Origin: Granulicella rosea
GTDB taxonomy: Bacteria > Acidobacteriota > Terriglobia > Terriglobales > Acidobacteriaceae
DNA: 64,000 nucleotides
Reading direction: 5' to 3'
Assembly: GCF_900188085.1 (NCBI RefSeq)
Contig: NZ_FZOU01000001.1
Location: 992,001 to 1,056,000 of the forward strand
Part shown: piece after piece, positions 8,456-17,800 of the stretch
How positions within the stretch are numbered: the first letter of the stretch is position 1
Layout: every line of letters starts with the position of its first letter
Notes under the pieces: generated by a model
The model's input: only the letters and a program-made list of their open reading frames with translations
Told to the model about the DNA's origin: nothing
Database searches by the model: none
Position numbers and translations under genes: made by a program

Positions 8456-11400
8456 ATGCGGCTGATGTTTGGAATACGTAGTGTTATTGCGGCTGAGGTC
8501 TGTGCCTTGGCGTTAGGGGCCTGCTTTTTGGTCGGGTGTGGATCCAACGCCATCGACTTGACTCCGGCTCCTGCCATCTCCCCCGCCGGTGGCACATTCA
8601 CCACCCCACCGACGGTGGCGCTTTCGGACGCTCTTGAAGGGTTTGGAGTGACGATCTACTTCACTCTCGACGGGAGCACGCCGACAACCTCTTCACTGAT
8701 CTTTGGGGGTGCGACGACGGGTGCGGGCCTCCGTGTTCAAGGCCCTTTCCAGATACTGCAAAGCGGAACGGTGAATGCGATCGCTGTCACTGCAAACGAG
8801 GGTGCAAGCCCGGTTACCTCTGCGAGCTATGTCCTGAACCTGCCGCCGACGCCAACCCCGACGATTACGCCCATAGCCGGCACCTATGTTTCACCCGCGA
8901 CTGTGTCGATCGCCGATTCGGCCACTGGAACTGTGTCGATCTACTACACCCTCGACGGGAGTATTCCCAACCAGTTTTCGGCAAAGTACGCAGCCCCTAT
9001 TTCGGTCAGCGCTAATACCACGGTCAAGGCCATCGCCTACGTGTCGGGATCCAGCTTAAGCGCAGTGGCCTCAGCTTCCTACGTGATCCAGCCGGCAGTG
9101 CCGGTGATCTCTCCCGCTGCCGGCACATACGGCACAACGCAAAACGTGACTATCACGGACGCTACCCCCGGGGCTGCGATCTATTACACCACGGACGGCA
9201 GCTCCCCGACTCTCTCCTCGCCCGTATACAGCGGTCCGATCTCTGTCGCGCAGAGCGAAACCCTGCAGGCGATCGCCGTCGTGCCAGGTGATGCGAATAG
9301 CCCAGTGGCTTCAGCCGTGTACTTCATTTATCCTCCGGCCGCTACTCCCACGATCTCGCTTGCCGCAGGCACATTCAATTCGATTCAGACCGTTTCGATC
9401 GCAGACACTACTCCAGGTGCCTCAATCTATTACACCCTGGACGGAAGCACGCCAACGACGTCGTCGGCTCTCTACACTTCACCCATTTCGGTTGTTCAAA
9501 CCGAGACGCTTGCGGCCAGCGCAATCGCACCGCACTTCAGTTTCAGTCCTGTTGCCTCGGCGTTGTACACGTTGAATCTACCTGTGGCTCCTGCAGTCAG
9601 CTTCTCGCCCCCCGGCAATATTTTCACCACGGCGCAGACAGTCGTGCTCACGGATTCGCTCGCCGGATCGGTCATCCACTACACCACGGACGGCACGACA
9701 GCCACGCTGGGCTCGCCGCAGTACACGGCGGGTAGCGCGGGGATTTCTGTGTCCTCCACCACGAAGATCAGTGCTGTGGCTACGGAGCTTGGTTACAACG
9801 CTAGTCCTGCTGTCACCGATTCGTATCTGATCTCCGCGCCCACCACGGGCTTCAAGGGTACGGTTTCAAGCGGCATCCCTCCGTTCTCCAATGGCGGACC
9901 TCAGCTAATCAGTGGCGCCACTGTCACGCTATGGACTGTGGGAGCTACCGGCTATGGTTCTGCTGCGCAACGCATCGCGAGTACCACGACCGATTCGGCT
10001 GGCAACTTTTCATTCCCAAGCACCTACACCTGTACTGGCACGTACGCCTATCTGACTGCCGCAGGAGGCAATCCCGGTGCGAGCGGCGGAACGGCGAACT
10101 CTGCCATCAAACTGATGGCTTTGATTGCCGGTCCGACTGCAGCCAACCCGATCGTTGAAAACGATCTCTGCGCGAGTGTGAAAACGGAAACTCTGTCAGT
10201 CAACATCAATGAAATCTCGAGTGTGGCGGCAATCTACGGTCTTGCGCAGTTCTTCAATCCAACGACAGAATCCATCGGTTCGAGTTCCACGAACCCCACC
10301 GGCCTGCTCAACGCTTTCAACACGGTTGCCTATATGATGAATATCCCTTCAGGCCTGGTAAACGCTACCTACACGCCCTACGGATATAACTATGCAGCTG
10401 CGACAACCAACTACAACGTTACGGCGACGCCCGAGCAACAGAAGATCTACCTGATCGCCGGCATTCTTGCATCCTGCGTCGAGAGCACCGGTCCCAAATC
10501 CGCGAACTGCGCTACGCTCTTCACTTCGGCGGCTCCGCCACCTACCCCCGGAGCCACCACATTGGGCTCAGCTTTTGTTTACCCCACTGCGACGGACACC
10601 CTCCAGGCCGCCTACTACATGGCAGTGAACCCGATCAATGCCACGAACGCAGGCGTGCCCAATACGAACAATATGGCTAATCTCTTCGGCCTGGCTCCCG
10701 CTGGTTCCGGCACGACTGTGCAGCCGACGGATTGGACTGTCGCCCTCACTCTTGGCAGCACCGCTCCATGCAACGATGCCGCTTGTGCCGTCTTTGCGAT
10801 TAGCGCGCCTAACTTCCTGACCCTCAACGGTGAAGGCGATGTCTATTTCCTGAGCAATAGCACCACCACCCAGGCGGTCACCGGCCTGATGCCATATGGG
10901 GGCGAAGGCGTTTCGCGTTACTCTACGATCGGACCGCTGGCGGGACTGACCTTCGATTCGGGAAATGGCACATCCCAGGCGGGTTACTCTGTGTTCTACA
11001 AGTTTTATACCGGCAAAGATACAGGTACCGGTAATAAGGGCAGAGAAAACTACGAAGTCAATGGTGGTGGAACGTTTGCGCTCGGAGGCGGCATTGGTGC
11101 CTATTTCGTCGACACGAACGCCCAAACGGTTCCTCTTAACGGAACCCAATACGCAGCCGACGCCACAAGCATTTATTTTCCTGTCTCCGGCAACGGATAC
11201 GTTTATGGCGTACCGAATGCATTTCAAACTTCTGGATCGGCGACGGCAAAGTCTCCTTACATCGCCTCCCCTTCCGCTGTGACCGTTCTGACGGCCCTCA
11301 ACAACGGCAGTGCCATCACCGGTTTCACCGCCGCGACGGACGTGAAGGTCGATCAGGTGTCCAAGGTTTGGGTGACCGCACCTGGGGGCAATTCGGTTTA

Positions 11401-11932
11401 CTCCATGCCTGCTGCCAATTCCCAAGCCATTACCGCCGGAGCGACTCCCACGGCATACACGACTGGCCTCTACGCACCTACCGGTATCGCCATCGACCAC
11501 GCCAACAATGCGTGGGTGATCAACTCTGCCGGGGGGACACCCTCGACTGGCTATATCGCCGAAATAACGGCCGGAGGGAAGATCAATGCAGATACCATCG
11601 CAGGCGATGGGGGAATCAATGCCCCTACGGCAGTAGCCATCGATGGTGCGAGCAACGTATGGGTTGCAAGCCAGACGGTTAGCGAGTTGGCCTCGATCAG
11701 CGGGGTGATTACGGCGCTCTCGCCTTCCGTCGGCTTTGCTCACAGCTACAACAGTCCTGGCATCAGCAGCATCGCGATCGACTTATCCGGCAATGTGTGG
11801 GTGGCCAATTCGGGCGGATATGCAAGCGCTTCAGTGCCGGGCACCCTGACGGTGATCCTTGGCGCAGCAGTGCCGACGGTCCAGCCACTCGGCTATGCCA
11901 TCCAGAAGGGAACGCTGGCCGCTCTCCCGTAG
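8456..11932 (+). CDS. Lipoprotein with chitobiase-type repeats and NHL repeats
   Basis: A signal peptide ends in the lipobox LVGC, so the protein should be lipid-anchored. Residues about 35-460 hold five repeats of roughly 85 residues with the signature IYYTLDGSxPT, matching the chitobiase/beta-hexosaminidase C-terminal Ig-like fold. A middle domain starting near residue 465 (GATVTLWTVG) is shared with three other lipoproteins in this window. The C-terminus has NHL-like strands (GIAIDHANNAWV, AVAIDGASNVWV) and ends GAAVPTVQPLGYAIQ followed by TLAALP. The start ATG at 8456 has TGGAGG seven bases upstream. It directly follows the TonB receptor (54 bp gap), the position held by SusD-like binding proteins in Bacteroidetes, so a surface glycan-binding partner role is inferred. 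The exact ligand is unknown. Confidence 0.8.
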   Translation: MRLMFGIRSVIAAEVCALALGACFLVGCGSNAIDLTPAPAISPAGGTFTTPPTVALSDALEGFGVTIYFTLDGSTPTTSSLIFGGATTGAGLRVQGPFQILQSGTVNAIAVTANEGASPVTSASYVLNLPPTPTPTITPIAGTYVSPATVSIADSATGTVSIYYTLDGSIPNQFSAKYAAPISVSANTTVKAIAYVSGSSLSAVASASYVIQPAVPVISPAAGTYGTTQNVTITDATPGAAIYYTTDGSSPTLSSPVYSGPISVAQSETLQAIAVVPGDANSPVASAVYFIYPPAATPTISLAAGTFNSIQTVSIADTTPGASIYYTLDGSTPTTSSALYTSPISVVQTETLAASAIAPHFSFSPVASALYTLNLPVAPAVSFSPPGNIFTTAQTVVLTDSLAGSVIHYTTDGTTATLGSPQYTAGSAGISVSSTTKISAVATELGYNASPAVTDSYLISAPTTGFKGTVSSGIPPFSNGGPQLISGATVTLWTVGATGYGSAAQRIASTTTDSAGNFSFPSTYTCTGTYAYLTAAGGNPGASGGTANSAIKLMALIAGPTAANPIVENDLCASVKTETLSVNINEISSVAAIYGLAQFFNPTTESIGSSSTNPTGLLNAFNTVAYMMNIPSGLVNATYTPYGYNYAAATTNYNVTATPEQQKIYLIAGILASCVESTGPKSANCATLFTSAAPPPTPGATTLGSAFVYPTATDTLQAAYYMAVNPINATNAGVPNTNNMANLFGLAPAGSGTTVQPTDWTVALTLGSTAPCNDAACAVFAISAPNFLTLNGEGDVYFLSNSTTTQAVTGLMPYGGEGVSRYSTIGPLAGLTFDSGNGTSQAGYSVFYKFYTGKDTGTGNKGRENYEVNGGGTFALGGGIGAYFVDTNAQTVPLNGTQYAADATSIYFPVSGNGYVYGVPNAFQTSGSATAKSPYIASPSAVTVLTALNNGSAITGFTAATDVKVDQVSKVWVTAPGGNSVYSMPAANSQAITAGATPTAYTTGLYAPTGIAIDHANNAWVINSAGGTPSTGYIAEITAGGKINADTIAGDGGINAPTAVAIDGASNVWVASQTVSELASISGVITALSPSVGFAHSYNSPGISSIAIDLSGNVWVANSGGYASASVPGTLTVILGAAVPTVQPLGYAIQKGTLAALP

Positions 11933-12116
11933 AGTCGGCATGCACGAAGCTTGCCTGTGGAGAGTATTTATCAATCAGCCGCGACGGCAAGACGGTATGT
12001 TCGCTGGCCCATCCGGCAGACGTTGTACTTCTCAAGACCTTGCCCAATTTCTTCCACATCTCGGTTCAAGGAAATGAATGCGACAACAAGGTCTCACTGA
12101 CACAAAGGAGTCAACG

Positions 12117-14648
12117 ATGACGCGTCTTAGCCACTACACCCACGCGATCGCCGCGATAGCAATATGCATCGCGGCACCGCGTACCTGCGTGGCTCAAGCT
12201 CCTGTGCCCGACTCTGCGGCCATCGAGCAAAAGCTGAATGAGGCGATCTCGAAGATGAGCCTCGAGTCGAAGATCGACCTGCTCGGCGGCTCGGACGGCT
12301 TCTATCTCCTTGCGGTGCCGGAGGCTGGCGCGCCGAGAATCCGCATGAGCGACGGCCCCATGGGCGTGAGGGGAGCCGGCCCCACGACCGCCTACACCAA
12401 CGGCGTCGCCTTGGCCGCCACGTGGGACACCGACCTCGCCGAGCAGGTGGGCATCGCACTGGGCCGCGATGCACGGTCGCGCGGCGTGCACATCCTTCTG
12501 GCGCCTGGCGTGAACATGTATCGCGCGCCCATGGCCGGCCGAAGCTTCGAGTACGCGGGCGAAGATCCGATCCTCGCGGGCAGGCTGGCCGTGGGTTACA
12601 TTCGCGGAGTGCAGTCGCAAGGCGTGGTGGCGACCATCAAACATTTCGCCGCCAATAACGAAGAGTACGACCGCCACGATGTTGATTCGGTAGTCGATGA
12701 ACGCACACTGCGTGAGTTATATCTGCCCGCATTCGAGATGGCCGTGAAGGACGGCAAAGTGGGGGCCATCATGGACTCGTACAACCTGCTGAACGGCGAA
12801 CACACCACCCAGAGCAGGCACTTGAACTGCGAAATAGCCAAGCACGAATGGGGTTTCGATGGCATCGTCATGTCGGATTGGGAGGCGACCTACGATGGCG
12901 TGGCAGCCGCGAAGGGCTGTCTCGATGTGGAGATGCCCTACGCCAAGGCCATGACCCGCGCCGTGCTCATGCCTGCCGTGAAGATCGGCACCGTCACCCT
13001 GGCCGAGATCGACGAGAAGGTACGGCGCATCTTACGGCTCGAGATGCGCTTTCAATTCACCGGGCGCGATCAGACCGACCTCTCGATCGGTAGTGACAGC
13101 GTTGCATCGCTTGCGGTGGCCCAGCGTGGAGCGCTCGAAGCTCCAGTGCTCTTGAAGAATGAGGAAGGCGCGCTGCCCTTCGGTCCCGGCGTGAAGCGCA
13201 TCGCGGTGATCGGGCCGAACGCGTATCCGTATGTCACCGGCGGAGGAAGCGCAATGGCGATTCCATTCTCGGCTAAGTCGTTGCTCGAGGGGCTTGTCGC
13301 GCGCGGCGGCAACGCGGTCGAGATGCTCTACGACCGCGGCTTGCCCGAAGCCTCAGCGGTCTTCCACGAGACTAAATGGACGACTCCCGAAGGCAAGACT
13401 GGAGTAACCAGCGAGGCGTTTGCGGAGCTGGGTTGCAAGGGGACTTTGCTCGAAAAAAATGTGATTGCAAACCTGGACGCGGCAACCGCGAAGCAGACCG
13501 TACCCAGGCAGGCGAAGAGCGTCTGCTACAGCGCCATTTACACACCTAAGGCCTCGGGCAAGTATCTTCTGCTCACGGCTGCACTGGGCACGGACAGCTA
13601 TCGAGTAACGGTGGACGGCCACGAGACCATAGCAACCGAGCCGCGCGAGTACCAGGCCCCCAAGGACTCCTATGTGGAGCTTACCGCCAGTAAGCCGGCG
13701 TCGGTGCGGGTCGAGTATACGGAGTCCCACATCTACCAAATGGACAAGGGCGAGTCGGTCGGCTTGACCGCGACGGTCTCGGTAGGTCTCGCGCCGGTGG
13801 AGTCGTTGCCCAGCGAGCGGGCGAAGTTACTTGCGGCCAAAGCCGATGCAGTGGTCGTTGCGGTAGGGTTCGACCAGAGGACCGAGCACGAAGGGATGGA
13901 TCGTCCCTTCGAGCTGCCGTTCGGCCAGGCCGAGCTGATCCGCACGATGGCGGCTGCGAACCCACGCACCGTGGTGGTGCTGAACGCGGGCGGTGCGGCG
14001 GATGCGCAGCCATGGTTGAACCAGGTGCGTGGCCTTATCGACGATTTTTATCCGGGCCAGGAGGGAGGAGAGGCGCTTGCCAAGCTGCTCTTCGGCGATG
14101 CTAACTTCAGCGGTCGGCTTCCGTTCACCTTCGAAAGAAGCTGGGAAGAAAGCCCCGTTCACGATAGTTACTATGCGGACAAAGACAAGCGCGTCGTCTA
14201 CCGGGAAGGCTTGTTCAACGGCTACCGTTACTACACCTCGGCCGGAAAGCAGCCGTTATTTCCCTTCGGATTCGGGCTTTCCTACACCGCGTTTACGTTC
14301 TCGGACTTGAAGCTGAGCAGCGGAAACGTGCAGTCCGGCGAGCCGGTGACGGCTAAGTTCCGCGTGACCAATACGGGCACACGCGCGGGGACCGCAATCG
14401 CGCAGGTCTATGTGGAAGATCCCTCGGCGAAGGTAAAGCGGCCTATCCGAGAGTTGAAGGACTTTGCGCGCATGGTTCTGGCACCGGGCGAATCGAGAGA
14501 CATAAGCGTGACACTCAATGCCCGAGCGATGTCGTTCTACGATGTCGCGGCGAAGGCATGGAAGATCGATCCGGGAAAGTTCGTGGTGAAGGTAGGCGAG
14601 TCGTCGGAGAATCTCCCCTTAGCGGCAACGTTTGAGGTTCGGAAGTAA
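12117..14648 (+). CDS. Secreted glycoside hydrolase family 3 beta-glucosidase
   Basis: The protein of about 843 residues begins with a signal peptide ending near VAQA. The GH3 N-terminal barrel carries MSDGPMGVRG near the substrate pocket and the catalytic nucleophile aspartate in IVMSDWE (about residue 253). The C-terminal GH3 alpha/beta domain follows, interrupted by a PA14-like insert (about residues 455-545), and the last 110 residues form the fibronectin-III-like cap. These are the domains of PA14-containing GH3 beta-glucosidases, which remove terminal glucose or related sugars from oligosaccharides and aglycones. The ATG at 12117 is chosen because AAGGAG lies six bases upstream. It is in line with the TonB receptor and lipoprotein genes and is probably part of the same uptake and degradation unit. 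Confidence 0.9.
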   Translation: MTRLSHYTHAIAAIAICIAAPRTCVAQAPVPDSAAIEQKLNEAISKMSLESKIDLLGGSDGFYLLAVPEAGAPRIRMSDGPMGVRGAGPTTAYTNGVALAATWDTDLAEQVGIALGRDARSRGVHILLAPGVNMYRAPMAGRSFEYAGEDPILAGRLAVGYIRGVQSQGVVATIKHFAANNEEYDRHDVDSVVDERTLRELYLPAFEMAVKDGKVGAIMDSYNLLNGEHTTQSRHLNCEIAKHEWGFDGIVMSDWEATYDGVAAAKGCLDVEMPYAKAMTRAVLMPAVKIGTVTLAEIDEKVRRILRLEMRFQFTGRDQTDLSIGSDSVASLAVAQRGALEAPVLLKNEEGALPFGPGVKRIAVIGPNAYPYVTGGGSAMAIPFSAKSLLEGLVARGGNAVEMLYDRGLPEASAVFHETKWTTPEGKTGVTSEAFAELGCKGTLLEKNVIANLDAATAKQTVPRQAKSVCYSAIYTPKASGKYLLLTAALGTDSYRVTVDGHETIATEPREYQAPKDSYVELTASKPASVRVEYTESHIYQMDKGESVGLTATVSVGLAPVESLPSERAKLLAAKADAVVVAVGFDQRTEHEGMDRPFELPFGQAELIRTMAAANPRTVVVLNAGGAADAQPWLNQVRGLIDDFYPGQEGGEALAKLLFGDANFSGRLPFTFERSWEESPVHDSYYADKDKRVVYREGLFNGYRYYTSAGKQPLFPFGFGLSYTAFTFSDLKLSSGNVQSGEPVTAKFRVTNTGTRAGTAIAQVYVEDPSAKVKRPIRELKDFARMVLAPGESRDISVTLNARAMSFYDVAAKAWKIDPGKFVVKVGESSENLPLAATFEVRK

Positions 14649-14878
14649 TTCCATCTCGGCTCACTTATTAAGAATATACAGCTTAGGTCAGACCACGCTG
14701 CACGAAGGAAAGGCCGCTCCTCGCAATAAAAGCCTGGCGATTGGAATAGCACGGTTGAAAGAGTACGTCTGCGTATCCGAGGTAGCCCAAACTGCAGAGG
14801 CGGTTCTTGCATTCCCTTTGAATTTCGCCCAGACAAATCGAATGCTGCACTTAGCCGCTACCGGATAAAGGATGGACC

Positions 14879-17800
14879 TTGAAAAATCTGAACGATTTCC
14901 GCTTGATCAAACCGCTTGTTGCCACTGTTCTGTTCACTGCCCTCGGCTTATTCACACTCAGCGGTTGCGGGATATCCGGCTCCTCCACATCGTCCGTGGT
15001 TTCAGCTCCCACTCCAGGCCCGCTGTCTGTCGGAACGATGTCGGGCACGGTTCACGGCGGGCAGTTTCCCGTTTATAACGCCACGGTGAATTTATATGCC
15101 GCCGGCACAACTGGCTACGGCAACGGCTCGACACTACTGGCCACGACGATCACCAATGCGAGTGGTAAGTTTCAGTTCACCAAACTGGCCAATGGCTCGA
15201 CGAACAGTGGCGCAAGCTGGTCCTGTCCGGCGTCCGACCCGAATCCCGATCCTCAGATCTATATCACCGCCGTGGGGGGTAATACCCAAGGCACCGGGGT
15301 GACGACGACCAACAATACGGCGGCTGCTCTTATTGCGGCTATCGGCCCCTGCAGCAGCCTCAACTCTTCCACACCTGTCTCACTCAATGAGGTCACGACG
15401 GTTGCGACGGTCTTCGCGCTGGCTCAATATATGAATCCAGGCACAAGTCCGGGCACGGAGGCGATCGGAACCAGTGGCGCGAATACCTCGTCCAGCACCC
15501 CGCTGGGGGCGTTGGGGCTGAAGAATGCGATCGCCGGCATCTCCAACCTTGCAAGTATCTCGACAGGCAGCGCAGTCGCTTCCAATAGTTACACCGGGGC
15601 TAACGCAAACACGACAAAAGTTACCGTAACGGCAACCCCGGAGACGGCCAAGCTGATCACGATTGCCAACATTCTCGCGGCGTGCATCAACACTCCATCT
15701 TCCAGCAGCACGCAATGTAGGGATCTGTTTGATAACGCGCCTCCGCCGCCTGCCGCTTCAGTGACGAGCCAGCCGTCGGCGTCCTTTGGTGCCGCACAAG
15801 ACACCATCCAGGCAGCGTATTACATGGCTGTCAATCCGACGAATGCGGTCGCCCCGGCCACCTATGCCAGCCCTGGCTGTGGCACCAGCAGCGCGACGAC
15901 CACTATCGGCTGCTTGTTTGGCCTTCCTACGCCCTCTGCCCCTTTCCAGACCGGCCTGACCGCGCAGCCTACGGACTGGACGATCGGCGTCTCCTACGGC
16001 ACCACGTCTACGTCGACGTGCGCCAGTGGCGGCAAATTTATCTTGGCTCCATTTCGCTCGGCCGTCGACGCGTATGGGAACGTCTGGTCGGTTGGTGGTT
16101 ATGCCAGTTCGCTCAACGTGTCTGCCCTTAGTTCAATCGGTGTGCCTTTGTTTTGCGCACCGTTGGCGTCCGGGGCATCGCCTTACTTCAACGGAATCAC
16201 GATCGATACGGCAGGCAATATCTGGGTCTCGAACGATTCCACGGGAACTTCGGGGGAGATCTATGAGATCCCGGCACCGGGCGCGGTTCCTGCCGCAACG
16301 ACGATGAATTCGTTTACCAGCGGGCAGCTTGGGTCGGGTTCGGCGGCGCCCCTCGGCATCGTAGCGGACGGCTATGGGAACGTCTTTTATGCAGCCGTGA
16401 ACAGCACGGGAGCAAGCGTGTACGAGATCCCCTCCGGAACGACAAGTTCGAGCACGATGGCCTCCTACCAGGTTGGCGCGGCGACCAACACCATCACCAC
16501 CTCCAGTATCCCTGTTTTTTCAGTGGCGGCCGATTCCGTGGGCCGCGTCTACTTTGTGACGAGTTCCAATGCCGGAGAGACGGTGGAGGCGACACCTCCC
16601 TCGGCCGGCATTAGCGGATATTCGGTCAGTGGGAGCACGATCACCTTCACGACGACCAATAGCCCCGCCTTCACGGTGGGACAGTCAGTTCTAATCTCAG
16701 GTCTTGAGTCGCCTGCAGGCCTGCTGATGGACCGCAAACAGTTGACGGTGACGGCGGTCTCGTCCTCCGGCTTCTCGGCAAGTACGACCGTGGCGGCGAC
16801 CTCAGGTGTGACGGATGAGGGGATTGCCGTCGTTGTCCCCTCGGGACCAGCCTCGTACTCGACGATCGTCAACGAATTTACGACCAGCCTCTACGGGGCC
16901 GCCATCGACAACAATAACTCCCTCTATGCCAGCACGTTTTACGGTAGCAGCAGCCCTCCCTTTGATGAACTGTTGCAGGCCACGATCAGCCCGGCCGGCG
17001 TTGCCCTCGGCAATGGCAACACCGGTACGTTGTACAACTTCAGCTCATCGTTCCTCGGCGGCAACAACGGAGCCAAAGCCGTTGCGCTGGACGGGGCAGA
17101 CAATGTGTGGTTTTCGAATGGGGTTCCGTCAAGAGGGACGAACAAGTACACGGGCACCTGGAGCGTCGGCGAAGCCTACACCTCCGACGGGGGAAGCGTC
17201 GCTGCCTTCACCGCCTTGTCGCCGTCCGGATCGGCGCCGTCGACCTGCAACTCGACGGTGGGCTGTCCCGGTGGCGGCGGTTTCCAAAAGGCCGATCTCG
17301 GCGGTTTTGCCATGGATATCAAGATCGATTCATCGGGCAACGTCTGGGTCATGAATACCGGCATCGTGGGCGGGAATCCCGGCGGAGGCACCAGCATCAC
17401 CGAGATCGTCGGAGCGGCAGTTCCAACGGTCGCGCCTCTCTCCGTTGCAGCGGCGAACGGCACGCTAGCCACTGAACCCATAAGCACAGCACCAACCCTG
17501 CCGCAAGCGGCCACCCCGGTCATCACGGTCGGCGGGAGCAGCACCTCTGCCTCGGTCACCATCAGCGATACCACGCCGGGCGCGACAATCTATTACACCA
17601 CCACGGGAGCGATACCCACCACGTCTTCTTCGATCTACAACCCGGCAGGATCGCCCATTGCCGTGACGTCGACAACCGTCGTCAACGCCATCGCCGCAGA
17701 GTCCGGCTATAGCACGAGCGCTCTTGCCTCCGCGACCGTTAACATCCCCACCGCATCGGACGTAGCCAGCGTCCCCGGACAGGTGACCTACCCCGAAGAG

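Noticed and set aside
10568..11743. Minus-strand frame of 391 codons inside the lipoprotein gene
   Set aside because: The plus-strand frame has lipobox, repeats and homologues; the antisense frame is arginine/glycine-rich with no domain.
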